From contig JAZGTH010000072.1 of the NCBI GenBank assembly GCA_036877525.1, positions 3,826,001 through 3,890,000 on the forward strand: a DNA stretch of 64,000 nt, given 5' to 3'. The translations under genes and the position numbers were made by a program. This DNA comes from Chromobotia macracanthus (lineage: Eukaryota > Chordata > Actinopteri > Cypriniformes > Botiidae). The notes below the pieces were generated by a model, which searched no databases, was not told the DNA's origin, and was given only the letters and a program-made list of their open reading frames with translations. Positions 1 through 12,514 of this stretch are shown here, piece after piece (position 1 is the stretch's first letter; each line of letters starts with the position of its first letter).

Positions 1-1240
1 AATCTTCTGGCTTGCGTTCTCAAAGCGTCCGAACAAACAAGGAAAATTGCCCACACACTGCACAAACATACTGGTGCATATTGCCATGACTTTACAACCA
101 CCAACTGATTTTATCTCATCCCAGATAGCTTGTAAAACCCTCCACTGCTGACCACAACACAGAACCTCGGCACTCCAACTCAGATTAAAGCTCTCAGGTT
201 CTCTGTGATAAACTGCACTGCTGTAGAGTGATTTTGTTTGTGCATGTATTTTACTGCAATTAAAGCACATTTGCTCGTGAAGACCACGTGTAATCTTGGA
301 TAAGAGGATATTTGGTTGGCATAGTCGGCATGACTCAGGCATGGGTTGAGAAGATGTCACACATGGTGTTTAGTCATCACACAAGACATCTGGCTCCTGC
401 CACGTTCCGCTGACTTTTTTATGAAATTACATCTTAAAAGCACATTTTAACAGCTTATCCTGTGAATTAGTATGCACACAAGTCACCTGAAGTGCTGCTT
501 TTAATTCAGGCACGCTAAATCGAGTAGAATTGCTACATAATTGGAATTGTGACAGGCCCAGAAGTAGTGCTAAATACATTTGGTAGTGCTAAATAAATGC
601 ATTTTCTTCAGAAAAGGTAAAAAAAAATTGTAGGGTAACTGCTAAGTGTTTGTACATTTTTGAGAAATGTTATCAGTGTAAAAGTTATCAGCGTATATGT
701 GGCCCTATAAATCATGTTGGTGGGTTTTCCTGAGAAACACAGTTCTAAACTGTTACATGCCCTAAATATTCACTGTACATTTTGTGGATATTGGGCTTGA
801 CAGAGATCTGGGACGAGCTCTGTGGCATTCCTGCTGTTCCTGTATCTCTGCTCATGCTACATAGAAAACAAGATAAGAAACATAAACGCTCATGCTGATT
901 GAATTAGAGAGAGAGAGAGAGAATGTTTATGGCAGTACACATGCTGTGTGTTTGTTACTCTATTTGTCTTTTAATAATAAAGGAATATTTGAAGTTAAAT
1001 ATCATTTAAACATTAAAAATAGCATCTGTGTCAATTTAGGCTTAGTTTATAAAAATAATGAAAAAAGTTTTTAAAGTAATACAGTTTGTAATATAGCATT
1101 ACACATGTAATATTATTGAACACTTTCACTCAAAACAGTGTGATAGTTACATTTTTAAAGTTAGCTTATTATGACTCTTGTTTTTTCTGCTAGATTTCCT
1201 TTGTAACTGCAGGACTATAAACTTGTTGTTTGTTTTACAG
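1..1240. other. non-coding sequence, nothing recognised
   Basis: AT-rich sequence with no convincing exon. It holds a short (GA)n run near 906-922. It ends in the polypyrimidine tract and acceptor (TTTTACAG) of the exon at 1241. If that exon is real, this is its last intron; otherwise it is intergenic or pde4d intron. Confidence 0.5.
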
Positions 1241-1417
1241 ACTGAAGAAGTCATCCGTTATTTTCATCAGTCACTGATGCTGGAACACAGTGATGTAACC
1301 CGAAATGTTCTAGAGTCAATCAAAACAGCTCAGAGTGAAACTGTATCTTCAATGAGGAAAAAAGTAGGACAGGATTTGACTCGATCCTTTGGGATCTCAT
1401 TGCATTGTGAGAAATAG
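1241..1417 (+). CDS. putative 3'-terminal coding exon of an unidentified gene
   Basis: A strong acceptor (tttgttttacag) is followed by 58 open codons and a TAG stop. The peptide begins TEEVIRYFHQSLMLEHSD and ends RSFGISLHCEK. It is charged and probably helical, with mixed codon usage typical of real coding sequence. I do not recognise the protein. It does not resemble any PDE4D N-terminus, nor the DEPDC1B C-terminus as I recall it, DEPDC1B being the upstream neighbour of PDE4D in mammals. An ATTAAA at about 1774 could serve as a polyadenylation signal. It could be the end of the upstream neighbour, a nested gene, or a chance frame. Confidence 0.4.
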   Translation, partial: TEEVIRYFHQSLMLEHSDVTRNVLESIKTAQSETVSSMRKKVGQDLTRSFGISLHCEK

Positions 1418-1689
1418 ACATCCATGTCGGAATGAGGTTGAAATGTGAGAGGAATTGATGATGTCAGCTGACGGGAAGTTGTTTCACACGCAAAGAAAGA
1501 TGTTACATTTTGATGAACGTTTATGAAGCTTTTCTACTGAGTAATCTTTACTGATCAATCACTTTGAGTTAGACAAATAATGTGTATGAGAAAACTAAAG
1601 TGGGTCATTTTGATTTCTGCTTTAATGTTTCTTATATGCCAGTGTAAAAATTGCTTTGAGTTGAAACAGCGGATAATTTCCTGATACGG

Positions 1690-2460
1690 TAACAGCTCGT
1701 AGCTCGTTTCGCCACGCCGAAGGATTTCAGATAACGGATGGGTTGTCTGGGCATCTGACTCAAGCTGGAGTGATATTAAAACACGGCCGGTCTCTAATGG
1801 GCAAGGGTTCAGTTTATTTAGCTGCAGTTTAACTGCCGCGGAGGTGCTCAGGGAGCGAGATAAAAGTGCCGTGCAATCTTATCTCTTTTAAATAGCCGGG
1901 AGAGAGCATGATGGTCTCTTTTGAGCCATCACACTCCAGCCTGCTTCATTTCAATATGAAAGTGGCCAGCTGCACCCCGCGCCGTATCCCAGCACTCATT
2001 GCGCCAGCGGTTTGAATGGAGCAGCATCCCATCATTCACATCTTCCCTTGGCTATTCGCTTGATAGTCGACCTCATTTGTATTCCCCACGTCAGTGCTAC
2101 CCGAAGAACACGTTCACGGAGCGCATCTCAAGATATGTCTCCACAGTTACCATTGTGTTATCATTATGGGTATTTTAATTATTTGTACTCGCTATCTGTG
2201 GACATCATCTTCTGCATTTATTTCCAAGGCAACTGCATTTTTCTAGGAAAGCCTTGTGGTCGTGGTCTTTTGCCCAAGGTTCTAATAGCCAAGCATACTC
2301 TGTGCACTTTAATGGCCCAGCTAGAGGAGGGTGCGTAAATGCATTCACGAATCGATTGGCCTGCGGTGATGTCATCAACGCACTTCGGCACAAACAGCAA
2401 ACTGGAGCAACAAGATTAACTCCCTCCAGCCATGTGACAGGGCCAATATTTACTGTCTGC
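1690..2460. promoter_or_regulatory. candidate conserved non-coding island
   Basis: This block is richer in GC and of higher complexity than its surroundings, free of recognisable repeats, and not coding. It includes a run with several GATA-like motifs (AGATAA, GATAAAAG, CTTATCT) around 1730-1890. It resembles a conserved enhancer in composition only; conservation was not tested. Confidence 0.3.
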
Positions 2461-3058
2461 TAAGCATGCGTGTACCATTGCAGTGTTTTCCTTGAACTTA
2501 ATCATCGTAAAAAAGTTGTGTGTGGTTTTTTTTTTTTTTTGTGGCTTTCAGCTACACGTTTAGCAGAATGTTGTTGTGAATTGTCTAGCTTTCAGATAAA
2601 TTATCAGACAAGAAGCCATGAAGGAAAACATAAATCCACCTTAAAGATTTTAGAAAATGTTCATCCAGTTACGGGCTAAAATGGTTTGTCTTTCAGTTGG
2701 GGGAGTCGGGCATTATTATGTTTCAGTTTGCACATGAAGAGTACACACGCTTAAATTACATGTGTGTTGTGTAAACATGCTACAGGAAACCTCGGCTTCT
2801 TTCATGCAAACCAGTAATTGGTTTTAATAGTGGAAAATATCCACAATATGTTTATCTTTCTCTAAAAGGTAACTTTAATCAGAGATGGGAACTTTTAACC
2901 TGTTATAGCCTGATATCACAGCAAACTATATGCTGTTATACTTTATTTACTGTTATTAGTGAGTCAGTTTATTTCTCACTGTTTTTGCTTGTATGTGAAA
3001 ACGGTGTGGAAAACAGTAATTCCTTTGATTAAAATAAATCACCCTTTTAAGTGTATAA

Positions 3059-3255
3059 CCAGCTAACAGGGAACGTTTTCTAAAAGTTCCTTCAGTGTTA
3101 TGAAAAACATTCTTAAAGTAACGTTACTAGAATTTTTTTTTTGTTGTTAGTGGAACGTTTGTTTGAATTACATTCTCATAACCAATGACGTTAATAAAAT
3201 GTCTAAAAACTGGACATTTTGAACTTTACTAGAACAGTCAAAATAGCATTTTTTT
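3059..3255 (-). mobile_element. CCCAGCTAACA inverted-repeat element, partial
   Basis: Starts with CCAGCTAACAGGGAACGTT, the reverse complement of the element's right end, and runs into the internal 'aaaactggacattttgaac' segment. The far end is missing. Confidence 0.7.
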
Positions 3256-4454
3256 ATGCTTTTGTTACCTAATTGAAATATTGGGGTATATTTTAGCTGA
3301 ATTACTCAGATTATTTCCATTTATTTCAAATGGCAGGTTATATTGGACTTTGCCATTGTAACAGAAGCACATAGTTCTTTTTATCTCATCCATTTTCACA
3401 GTGCCGGCTCTAATGCTGCTTTGTTGTGACAGTTGCTCATTTTGACCACTAGGGGGATGCAGTCTACAGCACAAGTGTTGTGTTGTACTGGTCATAATAA
3501 GTGTTGACTGGGCAGAATACGTCTTGGTCTTAGATTCATAGCCTTGTGATGCAGCGTTTATTAGATTTCTGATGCTTCATGCTTTCATTGGTCCACTTAC
3601 CTTGATGAAGTGATGACATGACGGGGTCGGAATGTGTCTCCCAATTTCATCCTGTTCGTTCTGTACCTTCAGAGAGCAGAATTATTAGGACATGAAAGTG
3701 AATTTGTACGCATCAGTAGAGGGGAAGTCGTGCGTAGGCTTTCCGCCTAGATAAAGCACTCGGTTAAAAGCAGATCGGACACAGAGGCTGTAATTAAAAA
3801 GAGACCGAAATAAATAGGACATGAGGAGGGACGCATAGATTTTTGCTTGTTTAGAAAGGAAAGCTCATGTACGAAATGTTGTATCAGCTGATCAGTTTGA
3901 TGATATATAATGAGTCAAAAGGTAAACTGTTGAATGTCAATAACCTTAAGGAATTATTCTTAACGTAATATGTCACTCTGCTTGTTTGATTTTCATTTAG
4001 TTGATTATAACATTTGCACTTATTTAGAATTAATTATAGGTTAGTTATGGATAAGCAAGCGGCCTCACCTCTGTGTATCATCTACGGTACTATTGCGCAG
4101 TTACGAAATGCAAGTGACTTTATGGATTGCATAAAATGTTATTTGTCTGAATTTACAGGATTTACAGTATTGTTGTCCAAGTGTTTCTAATATCCCTCTG
4201 AACACAGTGAGTCAGTGTGAATGCCTAGCTGTCAGTTTCAACATTAATTATGATATAGTGGTTCACTTTGCTGGCATAAATATGTTTGTTTACTCATTGA
4301 CACGTTTATTCTAAGCTTTTCACAGCCTAAAGGTTTTAACTACATTGTTGACTAAAGTACAGTAATTTATCATACTATTTTTAAACCTACATTTTAAATT
4401 TAATCTCAAGATAAGTCACAATATCAATTGTGAGTGGCCTTGCCTGTTATTCAG

Positions 4455-4545
4455 GGGTGGTTTCCAGGGTGTTGCTATGCGGTTGCTAAGGTGTTCCGAG
4501 TGTTTGTTAGCCTGTTGCTGGGCAGTTGCTAAGGTGTGTCTGATG
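4455..4545 (+). repeat. GTTGCTA-type dispersed repeat
   Basis: Repeated units around 'ggttgctatgcggttgcta' and 'gttgctgggcagttgctaa'. Related sequence occurs near 53795, 54718 and 62205, so this is a dispersed family with an internally repetitive core. Confidence 0.6.
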
Positions 4546-6009
4546 ATCGCTACACATGGGTCTCTGTATCAACTATGTTTTGATGTGTCACGGTTGAGCT
4601 GTGTTCAGTATTTACTGCAGTTTGTTACTATGGAGTTTTCCACGTGGGCAAGTGTTTGTAATCACATATTTGGCACACATCGAGGTTTTTCTATATTGTG
4701 TGTTGCCAAGATACCGCGCTTTGTTTGCAATGTGACCTACGTAGTGCACAGTTTGACTGCCCTATCGTAAAATTGTAGGCTCATCCTTTTAGACAAACAA
4801 ATGCTTGTGCACACATGGCACAGTCTGTAAGCAGTTGAAAATGTGTTAAAGCATGTGACATTTACTGGATGGGTCACTGTAAATGTGTTTTAAGAAACAG
4901 CATCTGTGAACTCTGGTTGTGTCTGGAAGTTAACTGGATAATCATCAAATACCAGTTCATGCCCCAATTTGGTTGTTTTAGAAGTTATCCAAACAGAATC
5001 TGCTTTACGCATTAAAAGATTTACTGCTTCATTTATGAGGACTGGGTGCAAGCTTTACTTCACAGTGAGGTTAGCATGCTAAAATGAATCTCATATTCTG
5101 TGGATTAGCTTTGATCTGACTCGTGCAGGGCATCCGGTCTGACCCATCTGCCAGAGCTTTGGCCCTGTAAAGTTTATTATATACACTTAACTGCCTGTTT
5201 TTGACGTAGATACACACCAATTCTCCTTTCAAAGCCTGTAATAGTCAAGTGAAGTGGTTAACATACGCAGTGTTATGCATTACAATATGTTTACAATTAG
5301 TCGTGGACTCGTAACCCTTTATGAGACACTTAAAAAAAAAAAGAAAAGTAAAAATGTACTTCATTTTAACTTTTAAGCAAAGAATCTTTTATCTGTTATC
5401 AGTGTGATTTCCGTCACGTTTAATTATAAGGATGGATGAATCCAGTCCTGCATGCCCATTGGTCAATTTAACGTTTCAATCATGTTAAAATACATGGTAC
5501 ACGTAATGCGTGTTTACCTAGCTAACTGTTCCTGCGTGTTCCTGTGTGTCTCTTTAATCATTTAAACAAGGCTGTGCTATTCTAATTACATTACATTAAT
5601 TATATTAATGTGCTATAATAATCAACAGCCAAATATTCATATTAATATGAGATATTTACTATAAAGTACAGTCTGTATTCTCATTGCTAGAATATAATAA
5701 GTCAAGGTCTACGTTGCAGAAGTATTTTTGTGTGTCAGGTTGAGTGATAGGTAAAAATCTTTCTTCTCGTAATGTTACACTGAAGCTTGTTTCACAGAAT
5801 GTTCCAGTGGTGACCAAATGTTTAAACAGTAAAATGTGTTTTCACCAAAACTGATGGCAGATGTGCGTTTCCACACACTGTGGGATCAGCCGCTGTCAGA
5901 CACCCCAGTGTTCTGTGGTGCTTGGCAAAATATTACAGCCCATTACGATCTTCCAGACTCTCCTTTGGTACATTATTGTGCGCTTAGTGTGAAAATCTGA
6001 TTTTTTATA

Positions 6010-6350
6010 ATTGGTCCTGGCAGAGTATGAAAGGGCTATTAAAGCGCACCAATCCATGTCTGGAAAGTCATTTCAATGCGCTCCCAGAGCTCTTTGTTTT
6101 TCCTGCGCTGTCGTGCGAGGATGGATTAGCCCCCCACCCTCGGGAGCGAGCAGCCAGGAGAAGGGAAAGCGAGGGAACGTGTGAGGGAATGATTGGGAGC
6201 GGAGCGGACGCGACTGACGCAGGCAGAGCCGCTGGATGACGTGGGCAGCGAGAGAACCGAGCGCATCTGCTTCCACTTTCACATCTGCAGATTTTAATTC
6301 TCCTCCCTTCATGCTAATGGTGCAGGTTCGAGATTCCTCCACCTGCAGTC
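6010..6350. promoter_or_regulatory. candidate regulatory island
   Basis: GC- and CpG-richer than the flanks. It contains a CCAAT box (ACCAATCC), a homeobox-like ATTTTAATTC and an octamer-like ATGCTAAT. Open frames on both strands are short and look like shadows of base composition. Function is inferred from composition only. Confidence 0.3.
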
Positions 6351-8140
6351 AATCTGGACACATCACTCAGTACTCACTTATATTTTACACACCCGCATGT
6401 ACATGTTAAAAGTGTGGAATGAGGCATTTGTTTGTTTTGACGTACCTCCACAAGCTCTTAAATATCAAACCGTTGACAGCCAGCAGATGAGTGTAATCTT
6501 GTTTTTTATTTTTATTATAGGGGTCCATTAGTAGTGCTTGCTAAAACCACCATCACTAAGTCTGTTGCTCATACAAAGTGATAAACATCTGCGTTTAGTT
6601 TGTGAATGATGATGAATGTCACAGGAATGATACCTCAAAATGTGCAGCAATGTAACACCCATGGCCAATGTGAACCCATGACTTTGCCGTTGCTAGCGAC
6701 ATACTCTACCACTCAACCTACAGGAAACAAATCTAGGTTTGTAATTATTATAGGAGTAGCGGGGATCTTTGCTGATTTTGTCATGAAGTTTTGTTTAAAC
6801 AGGTAGGAATTCCATAAAGAACGAATGTCTGTTTGTGTAAAGAGGCAAGCAGAGTTTGCCCAAGGAAATTCTGTAGGGTTTATTACTCGGGTGTGACAGA
6901 AACACACGTATGTAAGCATGCAGGAACATGCAGACGCACAGCAGCTGTTGCAGATGCACTGACGTCCCCACGTTTCAGGAGCCTCATTCACTGGAGTCTG
7001 TTTTAGTCTCTCTGCTGTACAAATGCTTATAATTTAGTAACAGTTCTGACCGTAAGTCCTGCTGAGGTTGAAAACTTCAGTTTTTTTTTCTTGAACTTCA
7101 GTTCAGTTCTTAAGTTTTACCATGAAACTTTATTTTTTTACCTCACACTGGGACAGAGATACAGCAGACAGATGGAAACATGATTGAAGTTTTGGAGAGT
7201 ACTATTTACGTACATTCACTATAGCTATTTTTTATAATTACTCAGTAAAATGTAATCACTTGCTCCGCCTCTAAACTCTAACTTTGTTTTTGGCTGAAAT
7301 CACTAAGCCATGTTATTTTTCAGCCCCTCCAAACACCTGACTCCTTTCCGGTATGTTATGCTCACTTTCCATCAGTCAGTCAGTTTCACATCCACAAAAT
7401 CATAATGTTAAATAACGTCCTGTTTATATTGCAGTCTTATAATAAACTGCCAGTTTTTCTTTCTTTACCTTTAAAAAATTGCTTAAAAAATGATTTTACA
7501 AATGCAAAGTTAAATAAAGACTTCTTTGGCATACAAATCAGGAAAATGTCACCATGGCTACATGCGTGCTGGTTTAAGAGTTTCAGGATGTTAAATGGTC
7601 ATATGGGTGGGGTCAAATTGTTTAAACACAATGTAAATTCACTTGATGACGTGACTTGATGGTGCTGGAATGTGTACAGTATAATTAGATGCATTTAGAT
7701 TGATGGTCTTGGTTTCTGTTATTCATAAAACATGGTATGCTTCGGCCATTCCAAAAGCAGCACTCACGTAAACACCAAAACCCTCTAACACGCTGTAAGC
7801 ACACTGTACTGTTTACCTAATTGTCTGTCGCAGAAAAGCTGAGATAAACAGTTAGTGAGGCAGAGGTGGGGCTCATGCATGGAAGTTTACGGATGAGCAC
7901 ACAGCTTGGAAGGTTTTTGGCTGCAGCTTTGTACAGTTTGTTGCGCCTAACACTTTGATCTGTTAGCATTTTCATTCCTAGCGTCACAGGCCCATTGAGC
8001 TCAAATCAGTTATTGCGCTGGAAGCAGCGGCTGTGTGCGAAGTGAACTGTGCGCAGAGCTGATTAATTTAGCGTTAAGAATATTAGGTGTGTGGTAATGA
8101 TGCGGAATGTGTGAGGGAATACAAGAACGATCCAGACCAT

Positions 8141-8148
8141 TGACGTCA
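8141..8148. promoter_or_regulatory. consensus CRE palindrome TGACGTCA
   Basis: Perfect 8-bp cAMP-response element within a CpG-containing stretch. Two more occur at 13086-13093 and 50333-50340. CREB use is an inference. Confidence 0.35.
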
Positions 8149-8965
8149 ACGCGCGTGTACGCGAGTCTTGCCGCTGCTCGGGGTCTCGTGGCGTCTGCCG
8201 GGGAGACAGCCAATCGCATTTTTCCTCAGCTGGGAGACAATGTGACTGCTTGTTTTGACATGCCTTCATTTTGATTTTTTTGAAGCGTGCTGCGTTTCAG
8301 TGATTGGATGTGTTTAATAATCACAGTTTTGACACGGTCTTCTGTATAGCTGACGTTGGTTTTGTCTCTTGTGGAATGTGTTTATGACAAGTAAGCCAAA
8401 CATAACCTGAAATTTTTACCTAAGCTACCAAAATAATGAAATGGATCTTTGTAGAATGTTATTATTTAAACAAAGATCTGCGCAGAAAGATACGAACGAT
8501 TCTTGGAATGCCGTGAATGTTGGTCATGTGATCTCAGTGGACGTTTTAATTATTGGATTGTTATCCATACTCACACATAGCTTAGATAAACATGAGATTA
8601 CCTTCCATTATGTAATACGAATTACAAGTGAAGCTTATGTAAGAACAAAGACAAAGAAGCTTTTTATATCGCACATTAATTTTGGGGGAATTATGCAACA
8701 CCTTCTCCCCCTTTTCACCTGGGAAACTAGATTCCGACAAACACCGTCTGCAGGGGTTTCAAAAGCATAATAATCTTTTAATATCCGCTTCAGTCATTTA
8801 CATGAATGTTTGTACGTCTCAGTTGTAAAAGTCTTATGCCATAAATAGGATCTTATTTTGTGCCTCAATGTTTATTCACTGATACTGTTTCCATATTTAA
8901 TTCAGACACAAATTGGCCTTACATTAAATGGTAAGAGAGCAGAAAATAAACAAGTCCTCATACCA

Positions 8966-9076
8966 GTGTGTGTGTGTGTGTTACTAATTATATGAGGGTC
9001 GGGGTGTAAAAACTGCTGCCGAGAGTAACACACTATAAATAGATCTGTGTGAAGGGGTAGAGAGAGAGAGAGAGAT
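8966..9076. repeat. (TG)n and (GA)n microsatellites flanking a TATA box
   Basis: A (TG)8-type run at about 8966-8981 and a (GA)n run at about 9059-9076 flank a TATAAATA motif at 9034-9041. Confidence 0.8.
9034..9041 (+). promoter_or_regulatory. TATA-box motif
   Basis: A full TATAAATA lies about 230 bp upstream of a perfect donor (CAG|GTAAGT at 9269-9277). Together they could define a short non-coding first exon of roughly 9065-9271. Inference only. Confidence 0.3.
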
Positions 9077-9250
9077 AGAGGGACAAAAGCTTATTAGAGA
9101 GACAGAACAGAGTGATAGATGTGTGTCTGTTTCTCCTCTCCAGTCACTCTGTGTCACACATTATTGGGTCATTCTCACTGATTCAGTGTTCACTGTTTGA
9201 GTGTGTGTGTGTTGTACTGCATGTGAATGTGTAGTGCACACAATTCACAC

Positions 9251-9322
9251 TGTTGTCTTTCTCTGTTCCAGGTAAGTTAGACTTGAGGAGTCATTCTGTC
9301 ACTGCTGTGGGTGCTGGTAAGA
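9251..9322 (+). promoter_or_regulatory. candidate recursive splice site with RS-exon
   Basis: A pyrimidine-rich tract ends in CAG at 9271 and is followed directly by GTAAGT at 9272-9277, so a full acceptor and a full donor abut. A second donor (GTAAGA) at 9317 would define a 45-nt 'RS-exon' (9272-9316) containing in-frame stops. This is the arrangement known for vertebrate recursive splicing in long introns. A simple first-exon donor or chance are the alternatives. Confidence 0.4.
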
Positions 9323-10810
9323 TGTACAGAACAGAGATCTCCAGAGATTGGTTTCAGTACAAAACCACTGGGACAATGGATGTGTGTGACTAGATGCTAA
9401 TTTGACGCTAATAATGTGAATAATGTTGAAAAATAATTTCATCTCTTACATCAGTCCTGCTCAGACAGAAGCAGGTGCCACAGGTTGGGGTTTACCTTAA
9501 GGTTACTGGTAAAATAAGACATACACCAAAAATTTTCGACCCCTCTGTATAAGGCGAATACCTGTGAGATGGATTATTGATTTTTAAATACAAAGCCTGA
9601 GGCTGCCCTTTCAGAATGAGGGAGGAAAAGAGTACACAGCATGTTTCATTTGAGCAGACGTAAATGCCTCTGTGAGGGATGGAAGTCTGTTCAATATGTC
9701 ATACTGTGTTGAGCTCCTACGTTGAGTCTAATTTTCAACGAATTTTTCTAGAACCATCACTGCCGAAGACCAGCACTGTTTGGACTAAAATAACACAAGA
9801 CTGAAATTGAGTAATTGATATAAATGATATTAAGAATTAAGTGTTGTGTAATTGTATGGTGCATACAAAATTCAATAAATTGCCCATGTCCTGGTGAAGA
9901 TCATGCAGTGTTTTGTAAGGCTTTTTTAACTTTGTTTCTATCTTTAAAGGCTGTTAAACAACACGTGTTTGTGATATTTCAGAGTTTGGATTTCAGCACT
10001 TGGGAATTATATTGGCTAAAGATTACAAATCCATTGGGTCACTCATTCAGAGGGGTCATAGAGCTCTGTTTGATTTCAGAGAAATTCATCACGTGTACAT
10101 TTGTACTATTTTGAGCTTCATTACTGTTCTGTTAATGTGAAGTATGTAATGAGTCACTTTGTGAGACAGAGCGTACCGTACAGTGGCCTGATTTGATCAG
10201 AAGCCGTTAATATTAATGAACATATCCATCAAGGAAACCCTAACATTCCCTTAACGCTCCTTCACATTTCTACATCCGCTTGTTCTCACCATCTTTCAGG
10301 CTTATGTGGGGCGTTTGGAAATGGTGGATTTTATGGTTTTCTGTGTGTGGGAAAGAAACGTTTTGAACAGAATGGCCATCATTCGCAGGCTTGTTTCCCA
10401 TGGAGTCGACCAAACCACAGCAGAAATGTTGCAGCCCCACCCGTGATGAGTGGTGAAGATGTTCAGAAATAAACACAAGTGGGAGACAAATGGAAACATG
10501 GCTCGTTTGGGTTTATGAGTTTAACATCTTTATCTTCATAGTAATGTTACAGCCTGAGCTTCACGTTACTCTCATAGTGTTGGAAAATCAGTGAAGAAGA
10601 TGAAAATCAAGGCAATTTCAATTACATCATTTGCAACAATGCGATCAAAGTTCATTTACCTTTTAAGAGAGATAAAGTAACATTTGTCTTTCTCTGATTT
10701 TATATACATTTGTGGTTCATTTTTGTACAGTTGTGTATAGTTTTTGTATAGCTGTTGGTTTGGTTTGGCTTGAGTGACAGTGAATCTCATTTTCTTTAAT
10801 CTGTTTATCT

Positions 10811-11057
10811 AGCTGCAATCCGTAACTTGCCTGTCTGTCACCATCTCTGCTTGAAACATGAAATTGCAGGTTACCTTACATACTTTTCATTACGTATGTT
10901 GATGTCAAATAAAGCCAAACTGATATTTCCGGGGAATTGGACCCAGACAGCTCAAATAATAAATCTTACCTTATCTATTATGAACTTTTTGTTGTGAATC
11001 AGGGTAAGGTAAGGAGACCGTTTTAAACACTGATTTGTCATGTTCTTGCTCAGTAAC
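10811..11057 (+). repeat. dispersed repeat shared with 63731-64000
   Basis: Contains 'ccatctctgcttgaaacatg' followed by similar text through 'gtatgttgatgtcaaataaagcc'. The copy at the right edge of the window matches across about 250 bp, including the end 'ttgctcagtaact'. No coding content. Family not named. Confidence 0.7.
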
Positions 11058-11816
11058 TTATTTTTGTTTATTTATAACCCAGAAAAAGGATTCGGATTGA
11101 AACTTTAATGTTTTTTTTTGCATTTGCCTTGTTTTGTTCTATGTATGTTACTGTACATACAGTACAGCGGGGGGTGTACATACTGTACTGCAGTGACATC
11201 ACTCAGGTTATCAGCTGTGGAGGAGATCTGCATTTGGAGAAATGAACAGCACAGAGTGACAGAGAGTTCCCTGTTAAGTGCACTTAGGGCTGTAAAACAG
11301 CAGGTGGATGTTTTCCATTTAGTGCACTGTAAGTAAAGCTGTGCGAGGGGCCCCGGGGCCGTTCAGGAATCATTCCTGAATGATTGATGATGACAAAGTG
11401 CTGTTTTTCTGATGGTGGAGGTGATGACGTGTTGAAGAGATCTCCGGCTCTACAGGAATGGTTCATTACTGTTGGGGCTCACCTGTCTTTACTGCTCTCT
11501 TTTGCACCATGGATTGTGGGCCAGGGCAGAATCTTGCGTTTCCCATGAGCCTCTGCATACGGCAACATTAAAACCGCCCATGCGGAGAGTCTTTCCATGT
11601 TATAGACCAACATCTGTTCAGACATTTCTAGCAAAGCAGTCATGTGACGGTTAACTCCTGACATGCGCTGCTGTTGGACATGTTGAAGACATGTATTTTG
11701 ACTGTGCAGTGGAGGTGTGCAGTATTATTCATATACAATACATGTGATGGTGTGTAGCTTGCTTGTGAATTGTAATGTTGTCTATAACACGCTGTGGCTG
11801 CCTTTAAGAGTGCAGT

Positions 11817-12010
11817 GTTTCTCAGCTAGGGGGCCGGGGGCCTTAACAGACTTGCAGGAGGGCCTCAAAATGACTATTAAAAAAAGCTAAAACATGTAAA
11901 ATTTAGATATTTCTTGGTGGGTTTTTTTTTTAATCAAATACACATCTTTCCAGTTATGCCAAGCTCTAGAATATTTAATTGGGTAGAAACAGTAGGTGGA
12001 GGGGGCATCA
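11817..12010 (+). repeat. dispersed repeat 'ctagggggcc...tatgccaagctctagaat'
   Basis: Begins near 'tttctcagctagggggcc' and ends after 'tatgccaagctctagaatat'. A second partial copy is at 26889-27052, and a reverse-oriented copy at 57935-58150. Confidence 0.65.
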
Positions 12011-12514
12011 AATATTGTTGTTGACATTGTGGGGGGTTGGGGGATTAAAGTACCCAGTGCACTTTTAAATCATCTCCGTACCAGCATACTTGTCTTGATT
12101 GTTGGCTAATGTTCTTTTGAGCTGGTCGTAGTATTTTTGTCCAGCGCAGCTGCACAGGTGCCGGCCTGCAGGTCGGCTTGTAAATGGTGAGTCAGAGACG
12201 GCAGCTTTTTTCCTTTTCTGTTCTCCAAGCAGCTGAGCGCTATTAAACCAGATGTGTTTTTAAACAGCCGTGGCCCTGAAAACCTTTCTCTCCTTTTGGT
12301 TATTTTGGTTATTTTAAGAAAGACTTGGCTGCAAAAATGACAATCTTGACATCCACCCTAGCTCGCTTGAAATAAATGAGAGCAGAATTTCCATTTGTTT
12401 TGAGAAAAGTAGCAATGAATGATTTTTTTTAAAGGCTTGAATCATTCGAGTCAGTGATGTCATCATGATGTCACTATGTTCGCAGAAATCTGCAGAACTG
12501 TGTTCAGGCCTTTA

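Larger units (their letters stand above)
1418..9000. other. non-coding region with repeats and two GC-richer islands
   Basis: No exon is supported. The stretch contains candidate regulatory islands (about 1690-2460 and 6010-6350), one reverse copy of the CCCAGCTAACA element (3059-3255), a GTTGCTA-type repeat (4455-4545), and a consensus cAMP-response element TGACGTCA at 8141-8148. Short open frames here have no coding character. Confidence 0.6.
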
